DNA of 64,000 nucleotides from Pandoraea sp. PE-S2T-3 (GCF_002179965.1 NZ_NGUQ01000015.1:537724-601723), one strand, 5' to 3'. Positions 49,278-59,467 are shown, counted from the stretch's first letter. Translations and numbers: made by a program. Notes: generated by a model not told the origin, from the letters alone.

Positions 49278-49541
49278 ATGCTGAGCCCGCATGAAATCGC
49301 CACGTTGATACTGGCGGCCGCATCCCTTGGACCCATCGATGCCGATGCGCTCGAACCGCCCGAACTCGCGGCGTTGGAGCAAGCCCGCCTGGTGCAGGTG
49401 GCAGTCGATGAGGGACAGACAAAAGTGACGGTGACCGAAGACGGTCATCGGGTGTTGCGTCGCCTGGGGATCGAGCCCTCGGCCGGCGAGCGTTCTGAAG
49501 CGCCGCGCATGGCAGCGCGGCGCGAGATGAAGGTCAGTTGA
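49278..49541 (+). CDS. Conserved small hypothetical protein
   Basis: 87 residues, not recognised. The arrangement of helices (LSPHEIATLILAAASLG; PPELAALEQARLVQV) and a basic end with TVTEDGHRVLRRLGI looks like a single winged-helix-type unit, as in small MarR-like or phage-regulator fragments; the resemblance is structural guesswork. CAAGGAGTACGACC gives it a good ribosome site. It converges on yggT with 39 bases between. Confidence 0.7.
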   Translation: MLSPHEIATLILAAASLGPIDADALEPPELAALEQARLVQVAVDEGQTKVTVTEDGHRVLRRLGIEPSAGERSEAPRMAARREMKVS

Positions 49542-49580
49542 TCTGGTAGTTGAACCGGCAGTTGCGCCGGTCGTCCCGGA

Positions 49581-50138
49581 TCAGAGCGTTGCGAAGAACA
49601 GACTCAGGCGTGCGAGCACGATCAGCAGAATCTGCATCAGCAGGAACAGCGCCAGCGGCGACAGATCGAAGCCGCCGAGTTGCGGAATGACACGACGCAG
49701 CGGGCGCAGCAACGGATCGAGCAGGTGTTGCAGGATGGGCATGGCCACGGCGCGCGGATTCACCCACGACAGCACGGCCATCAACAGCGTCATCCACATC
49801 ACCAGGTTGGCGCCCCACTTGGCGACCAGCACCAGCGCCACCAGCAAGCCACGCGGGAACACCGCGAGCGGCGACACCCCCACCACAGCAGTGATCAGCA
49901 CCAGGTAGACGATTGCGCTCAACCAGGCGCCGATCACGCACGCCCAGTCGATCCCGCCCACGCCGGGCACGACTCGCCGCAACGGCAATACGAGCCAGTT
50001 CGTGAACTGGAAAATGCCCTGAGACAGGGGGTTGCCCGGAGGCAGTCGTGTGGCTTGCATCCACACGCGAAGCAACAGCAAGGCGCCGAACAGCGAGAAA
50101 ACGAGATCTAGCAGCAGACGGGCGATTTCGACGAGCAT
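49581..50138 (-). CDS. YggT-family membrane protein
   Basis: 185 residues forming two YggT repeats, each a pair of helices around a conserved loop: FQFTNWLVLPLRRVVPGVGG near 43-62 and LDPLLRPLRRVIPQLGG near 139-155. YggT proteins are linked to potassium/osmotic shock recovery and, in other bacteria, to cell-division machinery. GGAG seven bases before the ATG at 50138; a longer frame is not supported. Its usual neighbours (YggS, ProC) are not here. Confidence 0.9.
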   Translation of the reverse strand: MLVEIARLLLDLVFSLFGALLLLRVWMQATRLPPGNPLSQGIFQFTNWLVLPLRRVVPGVGGIDWACVIGAWLSAIVYLVLITAVVGVSPLAVFPRGLLVALVLVAKWGANLVMWMTLLMAVLSWVNPRAVAMPILQHLLDPLLRPLRRVIPQLGGFDLSPLALFLLMQILLIVLARLSLFFATL

Positions 50139-50202
50139 CTGGACTCCAACGGATTGAGCGGTGCCCCGCAAAACCGGCATTGTCGCACGCGTTCGCCCGA
50201 GT

Positions 50203-51324
50203 TCACTCGTCTTTGCCCAACCCTGCCAGCGGATGCGCGCCTTCCGCCCAAGGCGACGTAAAGAACGCGTCGACCTGCGCCACCGGCACCTCGGCAATCG
50301 ACGCATACCGCCAGCGCGGCTGTTTGTCCTTGTCGATCAACAGGGCGCGCACGCCTTCCACGAAATCACCGGATTCGAACGCGTGGTAGCCGAGCACCAA
50401 CTCCATGCGAAACGCGTCGGCCAGATCGAGCCGGCGGCCCTTCTGCAACTGCCGGTCAGTCACGCACAGGCTCAGCGGCGAGCGTTGCAGCAACAGGGCG
50501 AGCGTCTCGGCCGCCCATGGCGTTGCGGTATCGGCCTGCAACGAGGCGAGGATCGCCGGCACGTCGATCGCGCTGAAATGCCGGTCGAGCGAGGCGCGCA
50601 CCGCAATCAGCGGTGCGTCATCGGTCCACGTACGGCCCAGAGGAAGGACGGCGGCGCGCAGTTGACCCAGCGGGTCGGCCGTGTCGCCCTTCGACCAGTC
50701 GAGTTGCCAGAGCGTCTCGCGAAGGTGCAACGGCGCATCGCCTTCGAGCCAGACATCGGCTAGCCCGCAGTAAAGCGCGTCGGCTGCCCCGATCGTCGAG
50801 CCGACCAGCCCGAGATATCGGGCGAGCGTCGGCGCAAGGTGACCGAGAAACCAACTGGCCCCCACATCCGGAAACAAACCAATGCCCGTCTCCGGCATCG
50901 CGAGCCGGGTCTTGTCGGTCACGATCCGCAGGCCCGCACCTTGCGCCACCCCCATCCCCCCGCCCATCACGATGCCGTCGAGCAGCGCGAGATAGGGTTT
51001 CGGGTAGCGGTGAATCAGGTAGTCGAGCCGATATTCGTCGATGAAGAAGTCGCGGTGGTGCGTGGCGTTGTTCAGACGGCTATCGTACAAAGCGCGCACA
51101 TCGCCGCCTGCGCAGAAGGCCTTCTCGCCAGCCCCCTCGATCAATACCGCTCGCACAGCCGGATCATCGGCCCACGCCGTCAACTGCTGCCACATCGAAC
51201 GCACCATGCCATGCGTGATGGCATTGAGCGCGCGCGGCCGGTTCAGCGTGATGACACCGAACCCGTTGATCACTTCAAACAACACTTCGTCTTGCGCCTC
51301 AACGGCGCCGTCATGCAGATTCAC
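50203..51324 (-). CDS. 3-hydroxyisobutyryl-CoA hydrolase (enoyl-CoA hydratase family)
   Basis: 373 residues from a GTG at 51324 with GAGGAGG before it. Crotonase fold at 15-220 with the oxyanion segments FCAGGDVRALYD and IVMGGGMGVAQGAG; the catalytic glutamate and aspartate of the hydrolase lie in AMPETGIGLFPDVGASWFL. The 120-residue C-terminal half (ADAFRMELVLGYHAFESGDF, WAEGAHPLA) is the ECH_2 form of 3-hydroxyisobutyryl-CoA hydrolase, not a hydratase. It would release 3-hydroxyisobutyrate in valine degradation. Follows the acyl-CoA dehydrogenase by 95 bases, where a 13-base tandem repeat (GTCGTGCCGGGTA) sits at 51351-51383. Confidence 0.88.
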   Translation of the reverse strand: MNLHDGAVEAQDEVLFEVINGFGVITLNRPRALNAITHGMVRSMWQQLTAWADDPAVRAVLIEGAGEKAFCAGGDVRALYDSRLNNATHHRDFFIDEYRLDYLIHRYPKPYLALLDGIVMGGGMGVAQGAGLRIVTDKTRLAMPETGIGLFPDVGASWFLGHLAPTLARYLGLVGSTIGAADALYCGLADVWLEGDAPLHLRETLWQLDWSKGDTADPLGQLRAAVLPLGRTWTDDAPLIAVRASLDRHFSAIDVPAILASLQADTATPWAAETLALLLQRSPLSLCVTDRQLQKGRRLDLADAFRMELVLGYHAFESGDFVEGVRALLIDKDKQPRWRYASIAEVPVAQVDAFFTSPWAEGAHPLAGLGKDE

Positions 51325-51419
51325 GTGCCCTCCTCGCGGTGTGCGGGGTTGTCGTGCCGGGTAGTCGTGCCGGGTAGTCGTGCGCGCCTGTCGTACCAAC
51401 GCACGTAGACCGTACGTTC

Positions 51420-52553
51420 TCAGTCCAGATTGCGGGCGATCACCTGCCGTTGGATCTCGCTCGTACCTTCGTAAATCTGCGTGATGCGAGCGTCGCGATA
51501 GTGGCGCTCGACCGGATAGTCCTGAAGGTAGCCGTAGCCGCCGTGAATCTGAATCGCATGCGTGCACACCGATTCCGCCAATTCCGAGGCAAAGAGCTTC
51601 GCCTGCGACGCTTCCGACAAGCACGGCAGCCCTTGCGTACGAAGTGCCGCCGCGTGGAGGATCAGGAACCGGGCGGCGTTGATACGCGTGGCCATGTCCG
51701 CGAGCATGTTGGCAATGCTCTGATGCTCCCGGATCGGCTTGCCGAATTGCTGACGCTCTCCCGAATAGCGCAACGCCGCTTCGAATGCCGCGCGTGCCAC
51801 CCCCAGCGCCAGCGCCGCGATACCGATGCGCCCGCCTTCCAGATTGGACAGCGCGATCTTCAGCCCCTGCCCCGGTTCGCCGAGTAGCGCGTCATCGTCG
51901 ACGGCGCAATCCACCAGCGTGATCGGGCAGGTGTCCGAGGCCCGGATGCCGAGCTTGTGCTCGGGCGGTCCCACTTCGAAACCGGGGGTATCCGTCGGCA
52001 CGATGAAAGCCGAGATGCCGCGCTTGCCGGCCGCCGGGTCGGTGACGGCAAAGACGATCGCCATGGCCGCCCGTTTCCCGTTCGTGACAAATTGCTTGTT
52101 GCCGTTGATGACCCACTTCCCGTCGCGGCGTTCGGCGCGCGTGCGCAGATTGTTGGCTTCCGACCCGGCCTGAGGCTCGGTCAGACAAAAGGCACCGATC
52201 TTTCGCCCGGCCGCCAGATCGGGCAGCCAGCGCTGCCGCTGCGCCTCGCTGCCGAACTTCAGAATCGGCGCACAGCCGACCGAGTTGTGGACTGACATCA
52301 TCGTGGCGGTCGATGCGCACCCGACGGCGATCTCCTCCATTGCCAGCGCATAGGCCGTGTAGTCGGTGTACGAGCCGCCAAACTCCTCGGGCACCATCAT
52401 GCCGAGCAGGCCCAGTTCGCCCATCTGCGCCACCATGGCGTCGGGCAGTGCGCAGTCACGGTCCCACTGGGCGGCATGCGGCGCGAGTTGCTCGCTCGAG
52501 AAGCTGCGCGCCATGTCGCGAATCATGCGTTGGTCTTCGGTATAGAAATCCAT
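51420..52553 (-). CDS. Acyl-CoA dehydrogenase, isobutyryl-CoA type
   Basis: 377 residues, FAD-dependent. N-terminal helical domain with [17 protein letters not shown]-binding [16 protein letters not shown] and FVTNGKRA; substrate loop and C-terminal catalytic glutamate in [14 protein letters not shown]. Length and the downstream hydrolase suggest isobutyryl-CoA or 2-methyl branched substrates, as in valine degradation; the Glu position alone does not decide chain type. Electrons go to ETF, whose alpha subunit is encoded at the right edge of the window. ATG at 52553. Confidence 0.88.
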   Translation of the reverse strand: MDFYTEDQRMIRDMARSFSSEQLAPHAAQWDRDCALPDAMVAQMGELGLLGMMVPEEFGGSYTDYTAYALAMEEIAVGCASTATMMSVHNSVGCAPILKFGSEAQRQRWLPDLAAGRKIGAFCLTEPQAGSEANNLRTRAERRDGKWVINGNKQFVTNGKRAAMAIVFAVTDPAAGKRGISAFIVPTDTPGFEVGPPEHKLGIRASDTCPITLVDCAVDDDALLGEPGQGLKIALSNLEGGRIGIAALALGVARAAFEAALRYSGERQQFGKPIREHQSIANMLADMATRINAARFLILHAAALRTQGLPCLSEASQAKLFASELAESVCTHAIQIHGGYGYLQDYPVERHYRDARITQIYEGTSEIQRQVIARNLD

Positions 52554-52606
52554 GCTCTGTCTCCCGCACCGTGATGGCCACTGGCGCCGTTTTTGATGTC
52601 GATGGA

Positions 52607-52879
52607 TTAGGGCCTGTTCCCCCTAATTCCGGGCTCGTGAACGTGTTCTACCGGCTGGCTGGCAAGGCGCCCGCAGCGCCGCTTGGTCGCTCCAAGCAAG
52701 CTGCGGGCAACGCCGCCAGACGGCCGGTAGGGCACGTTCCCTTCGGGTTGCCCACCCAAAGGGGCGATCGCCACGTCATGATCCTCGCGAATATTCCCGA
52801 TATTCGCTTCGGCTCATTCCTCGCGCTCGCCCCTTTGGCCGGGCAACACGAGCCCGGAATTAGGGGGAGCAGGCCCTAA
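52607..52879. repeat. 273-bp palindromic element with 33-bp inverted ends and two inner hairpins (MITE-like)
   Basis: Ends 52607-52639 and 52847-52879 are inverted copies with one mismatch. Between them, arms 52639-52676 and 52700-52739 form one long imperfect hairpin, tipped by GCTTGG/CCAAGC, and 52747-52767 with 52827-52847 form a second, whose inner part holds GCGAATAT/ATATTCGC. Folded, the whole makes a three-way cloverleaf. It contains no gene and is GC-rich. Structure and inverted ends suit a non-autonomous mobile element or a REP-like unit. No clear target duplication is seen. The remaining 52880-53255 has no supported gene. Confidence 0.8.
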
Positions 52880-53255
52880 GTTTAGGGATGGCAGCCGTGA
52901 GACACCATAGCCAAAAGCGGCAAATTGGCTGAGCGGAATTGCCATCGGAAACGTCTGGCACCGGCCTCGGATAAACCCCTACGCCTTGCCCATCGGACCA
53001 GACCGAGGCCCACCAGCACCAGCGTCCAGTGGATAAATCCCTCACCCAATCTGACCCGTTTGGACATTGCCTGTCGCCGACGGCCCGCATTACGATGAAT
53101 TTCGCCATCGCCCCGCGAACACCGCGCCAAATCAAGACGGTGCCCGGGGAGGCCGATACGACACGCCGCCGTCCGCCGGGCCCGTCTTTCTGGCGCCGGC
53201 GCCTTCATCATAGGCGCGTTGTTACCGGCCAGCATCCGACTACAGGAGACAAGCC

Positions 53256-54917
53256 ATGACTGCGGATTACGCCAATGCCTACGCGGCATTCGATCTCGAC
53301 GCGACCGTAAAGGCCACGCTCGACGGCAATCTCGATGCGATGAACGCCTGCATCGAATGTTGTGACCGGCATGCCCTGCCCGGGCGCATCGCCTTGTTCT
53401 GGGAGGGACGCGACGGCACGAGCCAGACGTGGACCTTCCGTCAACTCCAGACGCTCTCGGCGCGCTTCGCCAACTTTCTGCGCGAACAAGGCGTACAGCC
53501 CGGCGACCGCGTCAGTGGACTGTTGCCGCGTACGCCCGAACTGCTCGTGACGATTCTCGGCACGTGGCGTGCGGGCGCGGTCTATCAGCCACTTTTCACC
53601 GCGTTCGGTCCGAAGGCCATCGAGCATCGCCTGCAAGGCGCGCAAAGCAAGCTCGTGGTGACCGACGCCGCCAATCGCACCAAGCTCGACGAAGTGGCGA
53701 ACTGCCCGCCCGTGGCCACGGTGAGCGGGCCGCGCGGCGAAGGCGTGCGGCGTGGCGATTTCAGCTTCTGGCACGAAGTCGAACAACACCCCGAGACGTT
53801 CGCGCCCGTAATGCGGCGTGGCGACGATCCGTTCCTGATGATGTTCACCTCGGGCACAACCGGTGCCGCCAAGCCGGTCATGGTGCCGCTGCGCGCGATC
53901 ATGGCTTTTGTGGGCTACATGCGCGACGCCGTCGACCTGCGTCCGACCGACACGTTCTGGAACATCGCCGATCCGGGCTGGGCTTACGGCCTCTACTACG
54001 CCGTGACGGGGCCGCTGGCCATGGGAATCCCGACCACGTTCTACGACGGCCCGTTCAACGTCGAAAGCACCTACCGGGTCATCCGCAAACTCGGCATCAC
54101 TAACCTTGCCGGGTCACCCACCGCGTTCCGTCTGCTCATCGCGGGCGGCGACAAAGCTGCCGCCCCCGTCAAAGGGCAGTTGCGTGCCGTGTCCAGCGCG
54201 GGCGAACCGCTCAACCCGGAGGTCATTCGCTGGTTTGCCGAACACCTCGGCGTGACCATCCACGATCACTACGGTCAGACCGAACTGGGTATGGTCGTGT
54301 GCAACCATCACGCCCTCAACCATCCGGTGCAGGCAGGGGCCGCCGGTTTCGCCTCGCCGGGGCATCGCGTCGTCGTGCTCGATGACGACGGGCGCGAATG
54401 CCCGGTCGGGCAACCCGGTGTACTGGCCCTCGATCGCAAGCAGTCGCCGCTCATGTGGTTCGGCGGCTACTGGGAGCGCGAAACACCGTCGTTCGTCGGC
54501 GATTACTACCTTTCCGGCGACACGGTCGAGCGCAACGATGATGGCAGCATCAGCTTTGTCGGCCGCAACGACGACGTGATCACCTCTGCCGGTTACCGCA
54601 TCGGGCCGTTCGATGTGGAAAGCGCACTCATCGAACACCCGGCCGTGGTCGAAACGGCGGTGGTCGGCAAGCCCGATCCGAAGCGCACGGAGCTGGTCAA
54701 GGCGTTCGTCGTCTTGCATCCGCAGTACGCCCCGAGCGAAGCGCTCGCCTGCGAATTGCAGGAGCACGTGCGGCATCGGCTGTCCACTCACGCCTATCCG
54801 CGCGAAGTCGAATTCGTCAGCGAGTTGCCCAAGACACCGAGCGGCAAGTTGCAGCGCTTCATCCTGCGTAATCAGGAAATCGCCAAGGCGCAGCAGGCGG
54901 CGGCAAGCGCTGCTTGA
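53256..54917 (+). CDS. Acyl-CoA synthetase (AMP-binding family)
   Basis: 553 residues. P-loop-like A3 motif [16 protein letters not shown] near 195-210 (with Ala-Ala in place of the commoner xPKG); A5 [12 protein letters not shown] near 343; A8 [21 protein letters not shown], split [12 protein letters not shown] and YRIGPFDVE, near 430; catalytic lysine in TPSGKLQRF near 533. It adenylates an organic acid and forms its CoA thioester. The [13 protein letters not shown] segment resembles acetyl/propionyl/medium-chain acyl-CoA ligases. CAGGAGACAAGCC precedes the ATG. It starts an SDR-containing plus-strand pair divergent from the acyl-CoA dehydrogenase. Confidence 0.92.
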   Translation: MTADYANAYAAFDLDATVKATLDGNLDAMNACIECCDRHALPGRIALFWEGRDGTSQTWTFRQLQTLSARFANFLREQGVQPGDRVSGLLPRTPELLVTILGTWRAGAVYQPLFTAFGPKAIEHRLQGAQSKLVVTDAANRTKLDEVANCPPVATVSGPRGEGVRRGDFSFWHEVEQHPETFAPVMRRGDDPFLMMFTSGTTGAAKPVMVPLRAIMAFVGYMRDAVDLRPTDTFWNIADPGWAYGLYYAVTGPLAMGIPTTFYDGPFNVESTYRVIRKLGITNLAGSPTAFRLLIAGGDKAAAPVKGQLRAVSSAGEPLNPEVIRWFAEHLGVTIHDHYGQTELGMVVCNHHALNHPVQAGAAGFASPGHRVVVLDDDGRECPVGQPGVLALDRKQSPLMWFGGYWERETPSFVGDYYLSGDTVERNDDGSISFVGRNDDVITSAGYRIGPFDVESALIEHPAVVETAVVGKPDPKRTELVKAFVVLHPQYAPSEALACELQEHVRHRLSTHAYPREVEFVSELPKTPSGKLQRFILRNQEIAKAQQAAASAA

Positions 54918-54918
54918 T

Positions 54919-54996
54919 ATCTGAGGCTCGAATCCGACACTCGGATCTGAGGCTCGAATCTGAATCTCGGACCCGAAGCTCGACACCCATTTCTTT
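54919..54996 (+). repeat. Three degenerate 26-base tandem repeats
   Basis: Units 54919-54944, 54945-54970 and 54971-54996, sharing ATCTGAGGCTCGAATC in the first two. They fill the gap between the acyl-CoA ligase and the SDR gene. Confidence 0.7.
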
Positions 54997-55012
54997 ACAG
55001 GAAGCGCAGTCA

Positions 55013-55780
55013 ATGCAGATCAAGGATCACGTATTCATCGTCACCGGCGCGTCGTCCGGTTTGGGTGCCGCCACCGCGCGCATGTTTGTCGATGCCGGCG
55101 CGAAAGTCGTACTGGGCGACATTAACGCCGAAGCCGGCGCCAAGCAGGCGGAAGCACTGGGTGACGCGGCACGCTTCGTCGTCACCGACATCACGCGCGA
55201 AGACGACGTGCAACGTCTGGTCGACACGGCAACGGCCGCCTTCGGCCGCCTGAATGGCGTCGTCAACTGCGCAGGGCTCGTCATCGGCGAGCGCATTCTC
55301 GGCAAGCAGGGACCGCATCGGCTCGACAGCTTTGCGCGCATCGTCAACGTCAATCTGATCGGCACCTTCAACGTCTTGCGTATCGCGGCGTCGGCCATGG
55401 CCGAAGGCACCGCTGATGCCGAAGGTGAGCGCGGCGTGATCGTCAATACGGCCTCGGTGGCCGCGTTCGACGGGCAGATCGGCCAAGCGGCCTATGCCGC
55501 GTCCAAAGGCGGTGTGGCTGCATTGACGTTGCCCGCAGCCCGCGAACTGGCGCGCGTTGGCGTGCGAGTCGTCACGGTAGCGCCGGGCATTTTCGAGACG
55601 CCGATGATGGCCGGCATGACGCCGGAGGTGCAAGCGGCACTCGGCGCATCGGTGCCCTTCCCGCCGCGTCTGGGCCGTCCGTCCGAATATGCCGGTCTGG
55701 TGCGCCATATCGTCGAGAACACCATGCTGAACGGTGAAGTCATTCGCCTTGACGGCGCGCTGCGCATGGCACCGAAGTAA
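55013..55780 (+). CDS. SDR-family 3-hydroxyacyl-CoA dehydrogenase, HSD10 type
   Basis: 255 residues from the ATG at 55013 (CAGGAAG upstream). Cofactor loop [13 protein letters not shown] (11-23), NCAG at about 88, catalytic Ser in [10 protein letters not shown], YxxxK as YAASKGG. The extended segment [32 protein letters not shown] and C-terminal DGALRMAPK are typical of type II 3-hydroxyacyl-CoA dehydrogenase (HSD17B10). It would oxidise 3-hydroxyacyl-CoA or 2-methyl-3-hydroxybutyryl-CoA with NAD. Likely cotranscribed with the ligase upstream. Confidence 0.93.
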   Translation: MQIKDHVFIVTGASSGLGAATARMFVDAGAKVVLGDINAEAGAKQAEALGDAARFVVTDITREDDVQRLVDTATAAFGRLNGVVNCAGLVIGERILGKQGPHRLDSFARIVNVNLIGTFNVLRIAASAMAEGTADAEGERGVIVNTASVAAFDGQIGQAAYAASKGGVAALTLPAARELARVGVRVVTVAPGIFETPMMAGMTPEVQAALGASVPFPPRLGRPSEYAGLVRHIVENTMLNGEVIRLDGALRMAPK

Positions 55781-55900
55781 GACCTGCTGGCGAATTAGGA
55801 AACCGCCGATCCGATTTTCGGACGGCAGTCGAAGCGATGGCGGGGGCCGCACTGCTAGAATCCCTGCGTCCCCCTGCTCCGACATCCCGGTTCGCCACGC

Positions 55901-56911
55901 ATGGAAAAAGGCAGCATCTCGATTCACTTTGTCATCAACGCGCTGGCTCACGTCGAGCGTCTCGGCGGCGATTCGTACGCGTTGTTGCGCGCCGCCGATA
56001 TCGCACCCGCGCTGCTCGCGCATCCGCAGGCCCGTGTGCCGGCCGACCGTTACGCCAGACTCTGGCGACTCATCAGCGTTGCACTGGACGACGAGTTTTT
56101 CGGGCAGGATTCGCGCCGCATGAAGGTCGGCAGCTTTGCGATGCTGTGCCACAGCGTGATCGCTTGCCGCACGCTGGAACAGGCGCTATTGCGGGCCGCA
56201 CGCTTCTTCGGCTTGCTGCTCGATGACCTCGAGATGCATCTCGTGCGCGACGGCTCGCTTGCCCGGCTTGAGGTGCACGAACGCGACGATGCGCAGGCAC
56301 CGCGCGTCTTCGGCCACGAGACGTTGCTGATCCTCTTTTACGCGCTCACCTGCTGGCTTATCGCGCGCCGCGTGTCACTGAGTACTGCGTACTTCGCCTT
56401 TGACGAGCCGGTCTATAGCGACGAATACCGCACCATGTATTCACCGCGACTGGTCTTCAATGCCGAACACACCGGCATCGAGTTCGATGCAGCCTGTCTC
56501 GATCTTCCCGTGGTGCAGGACGAAGTCACCGTCAAGGACTTCCTGCGGGCCGCGCCGGGCAACATCATCCTCAAATACAAGAACACGAAGGGAATGGTCG
56601 CGCGGGTTCGGCGGCGGTTGAAGACCATGCCGACCGACAGCTGGCCGGCGTTCGAAGCGCTCGCGGGCGAGTTTCACACCACGGCGTCGACCCTGCGGCG
56701 ACGGCTCGAAGACGAAGGGCAGTCGTATCAGTCGATCAAGGATCAGTTGCGACGCGACCTTGCCATCCATGCGCTGTGCAATACGTCCAAGCCCATGCTC
56801 GATATTGCGTTGTCACTGGGCTTTGCCGATCCGAGCGCTTTCTTTCGTGCGTTCCGCAAGTGGACCGGCGTACGTCCCGGCGACTATCGGCGACAAGCCG
56901 TCGAGGCATGA
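55901..56911 (+). CDS. AraC-family regulator
   Basis: 336 residues. N-terminal arabinose-binding-like domain (about 15-205) of the OruR/ArgR group; C-terminal AraC HTH (about 240-330) with TTASTLRRRLEDEGQSYQSI, LDIALSLGFADPSAFFRAFR, split LDIALSLGF and ADPSAFFRAFR, and WTGVRPGDYRR. Probably controls the acyl-CoA ligase/SDR pair upstream on the same strand (120-base gap) or the divergent dehydrogenase operon. Followed by a strong bidirectional terminator. Confidence 0.93.
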   Translation: MEKGSISIHFVINALAHVERLGGDSYALLRAADIAPALLAHPQARVPADRYARLWRLISVALDDEFFGQDSRRMKVGSFAMLCHSVIACRTLEQALLRAARFFGLLLDDLEMHLVRDGSLARLEVHERDDAQAPRVFGHETLLILFYALTCWLIARRVSLSTAYFAFDEPVYSDEYRTMYSPRLVFNAEHTGIEFDAACLDLPVVQDEVTVKDFLRAAPGNIILKYKNTKGMVARVRRRLKTMPTDSWPAFEALAGEFHTTASTLRRRLEDEGQSYQSIKDQLRRDLAIHALCNTSKPMLDIALSLGFADPSAFFRAFRKWTGVRPGDYRRQAVEA

Positions 56912-56912
56912 A

Positions 56913-56957
56913 AAAAGCGGTACGACCGGCAGCGTTTCTGCCTTTCGTACCGCTTTT
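56913..56957. terminator. Bidirectional terminator
   Basis: 13-bp perfect stem AAAAGCGGTACGA with TCGTACCGCTTTT around a 19-base loop, with poly-A/T flanks. Serves the AraC gene (plus) and the MFS gene (minus). Confidence 0.92.
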
Positions 56958-56987
56958 CTTTGCACCACCTGAGACTAAGACGCCGCC

Positions 56988-58349
56988 TCAAGCCGCCTTG
57001 GCTTTCACGTCGGCACGTTGCTCAGCGCCGTCGTCATCGTCGTCCAGCTCGATACGCTTCACCTCGCCGAGCAACAGCAGGTAGCACAGCACGCCGGCAA
57101 TCGCGAACAGGCTGATCAGACCCAGCGCCCAACCAAACGAGCCGGTAGCCTTCACGATGAAGCCGATGGCAATCGGGGTCACGATGCCCGACAGATTGCC
57201 GGCAAAGTTGACCGCACCGCCGGTGATCCCGACCATGCCCTTCGGGGCGATATCGGCCACCAGCGACCACGACGCCGAAGCGACACCCTGCGCGAAGAAC
57301 GCGAACGACATGATCGCGATGACGAGCCAGTTGGCATCGGTCAACACGCAGAGCGACATCGTCGGCACGAGCATCAGGCCCGTCACGATCGGCGTCTTGC
57401 GTGCCGTGCCCACGGCCACACCGCGCCGCAACAGCCAGTCGGAAAGCAACCCGCCGCACACCACACCGATCGATGCGGCGATAAACGGCACCGACGTCAT
57501 GCCGCCCGCCTTGAGCACCGTCATCTTGCGCTCGGTGATCAGGTACGTCGGGAACCACGTCAGGAAGAAGTACAGCGACGAGAGCGACGCGAACTTGCCC
57601 ACGCAAATGGCGATGATCTGCCGGTTGCGGAACAGTGCCAGCAACTTCTTCCAGGGGAATTTCTGCGCAGCGGCGTGATCCGCAGGCTTCACTTCGACGA
57701 GCGCACCGCCGCTGCGGATGTGCTCCAGTTCCGCCGCATTGACCCACGAGCACTTGTCCGGATCGCGATAGCCCAGATACCAGACACCGGCCCAGACAAT
57801 GCCGAGCAAACCGGTCGCGTAGAAAATCTCACGCCAGCCCCACGTGTGCGCAATCCAGAACAGCAACGGCGTGAGTGCCGCCATGCCGATGTACTGGCCC
57901 ACTAGGTAGACACTGGTCGCCACGCCCCGCTCACGCTGGGCAAACCAGATCGAGACCACGCGGTTGTTGACCGGGAATGTCGGTGCCTCGGCAATGCCCA
58001 CGCCAAGCCGCATGCCGAACAGCGTGACGAAACGCGTCGCGAAGCCCTGCATGAACGTGAGCACCGACCAGCTCAGAATGGCCACGCCGTAGATGGCGCG
58101 TGTGCCGAAGCGGTCGATGACCCAGCCACCGGGAATGTTGGCGATGACATACGTCCACGCATACGCGGAGAAGATGAAGCCCAGTTCGACCGGGCCCAGA
58201 CCGAACTCCTGTTTGAGCATCGGCGCGGCCACCGACAGGTTGGCGCGGTCGACATAGTTGATCACGGTGCCGACGAACACCAGAAAGAGCATCCAGTAGC
58301 GCACGCGCGACGGGCGCTGCGCGGATGAGGGGGATGGTGAGACTGACAT
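56988..58349 (-). CDS. MFS transporter, anion:cation symporter family
   Basis: 453 residues, twelve helices. Signature of the ACS family (glucarate/galactonate/tartrate carriers): VGTVINYVDRANLSVAAPML near 25-45 and GVGIAEAPTFPVNNRVVSIW, with DRFG/R loop VIDRFGTRAIYG. A His/Lys-free acidic stretch DDDDDGAEQ lies in the tail. Substrate would be an organic acid such as glucarate, galactonate or a hydroxy acid. Thirty-five bases downstream of the porin, so outer and inner membrane passage are cotranscribed; no catabolic enzyme is beside them. Confidence 0.9.
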   Translation of the reverse strand: MSVSPSPSSAQRPSRVRYWMLFLVFVGTVINYVDRANLSVAAPMLKQEFGLGPVELGFIFSAYAWTYVIANIPGGWVIDRFGTRAIYGVAILSWSVLTFMQGFATRFVTLFGMRLGVGIAEAPTFPVNNRVVSIWFAQRERGVATSVYLVGQYIGMAALTPLLFWIAHTWGWREIFYATGLLGIVWAGVWYLGYRDPDKCSWVNAAELEHIRSGGALVEVKPADHAAAQKFPWKKLLALFRNRQIIAICVGKFASLSSLYFFLTWFPTYLITERKMTVLKAGGMTSVPFIAASIGVVCGGLLSDWLLRRGVAVGTARKTPIVTGLMLVPTMSLCVLTDANWLVIAIMSFAFFAQGVASASWSLVADIAPKGMVGITGGAVNFAGNLSGIVTPIAIGFIVKATGSFGWALGLISLFAIAGVLCYLLLLGEVKRIELDDDDDGAEQRADVKAKAA

Positions 58350-58384
58350 GTTGATTCTCGTTTTGATTCTCGGGGGGGCCGTAA

Positions 58385-59467
58385 TCAGAAGCTGTGATAC
58401 ATGCCCAGGCGCACGAGCACCTGATCGTGGTTGCTCGACGCACCGATCGGGTACGACGCCGCCTTGTTGTTGCCGTTGGCCGCGATGTACGTCACCTGCG
58501 CTTGCAGTTGCGTGCGCTTCGAGAACGAGTACAGATCGCCCGCTTCCACCTGGTTGTAGTGCGTGTGGTTGAAGGACGAGTACGAGTAGCCGAGCGTGAG
58601 CGCGTTGGCATCGGTCACGCGATACTCGCTGCCGACGTCGTAGTTGAACATGTTGCCCGAGCCCCCCACCGCGCGCACTTCGCTGCGGGTGTAAAGCGCG
58701 TGCACGTTCCAGCGCGACGAGATACGGTACGAGGCGCCGATGCCGGTGTTGTTCACGGCGTCCGACTTGAACACGTTGGTCGCCGAGAGCCCTGTCTGGC
58801 CAAACAGCGACGTGAGCCCCAGACGCGACGAGAAGTCGAACGTGCGCTTGTTGATGCTCACGTAGGTGGCCGCGACGGACAACGGACCGTTGTCGTATTT
58901 CACATAGCCACCGACCGTGCGGCCCAGCGCATTGCCGCCCGCAAAGCCGTACATCAGGCCACCGGTCAGGCCGAGATAGCTGGCGCTATTCCACTTCACG
59001 GCATTGTCGATCTGCGAGGAATTCGCCAGATTGTCGAGGTTGCCCGGGTGGTAGGCGTACAGGTTGTGCTGCCAGAAGCCGTTCGAGTATCGAATCGACA
59101 CGTCTTGCATGAAATCGGTCTGATGGCCGATCGAGACGGTGCCGAAGCGATCGCTGGCCAGACCAACCCACGCCTGACGGTTCCACTCGACGCCGCTGTT
59201 GATCAGCGCACCGGTACTGGTGTTAAAGCCCTGCTCCAACTGGAATACCGCAGCGAGCCCGCCACCGAGATCCTCGCGCCCTTTCAGGCCGAAGCGGTCG
59301 GGTTGGCCGATACCGGCGTCCATCTTGAACAAACGACCGCCGCCCGAGTTGCTCACGTAAGTGAGGCCGTCGTCGATGGTCCCGTAGATCTGCAACGAAT
59401 TGCCTGCGGCATGGGCCGCGCCGACGCATGCCAAGAGGCACGCTGCGACGATACTGCGTCTCTTCAC
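58385..59467 (-). CDS. Gram-negative porin, Burkholderia-type
   Basis: 360 residues from GTG 59467 (GGAGTAGAAG upstream). Signal peptide to residue 21 (LLACVGAAHAAG). Mature part starts LQIYGTIDDGLTYVSNSGGG and holds RFGLKGREDLGGGLAAVFQLE, split RFGLKGREDLG and GGLAAVFQLEQGF, the classical general porin motif; it ends RLGMYHSF with the C-terminal Phe needed for barrel insertion. Trimeric 16-strand channel in the family. Likely supplies the carboxylate taken up by the MFS protein. Confidence 0.95.
   Translation of the reverse strand: MKRRSIVAACLLACVGAAHAAGNSLQIYGTIDDGLTYVSNSGGGRLFKMDAGIGQPDRFGLKGREDLGGGLAAVFQLEQGFNTSTGALINSGVEWNRQAWVGLASDRFGTVSIGHQTDFMQDVSIRYSNGFWQHNLYAYHPGNLDNLANSSQIDNAVKWNSASYLGLTGGLMYGFAGGNALGRTVGGYVKYDNGPLSVAATYVSINKRTFDFSSRLGLTSLFGQTGLSATNVFKSDAVNNTGIGASYRISSRWNVHALYTRSEVRAVGGSGNMFNYDVGSEYRVTDANALTLGYSYSSFNHTHYNQVEAGDLYSFSKRTQLQAQVTYIAANGNNKAASYPIGASSNHDQVLVRLGMYHSF

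Noticed and set aside
52607..52879. Complete insertion sequence
   Set aside because: The element has inverted ends but no transposase frame, so it is at most non-autonomous.
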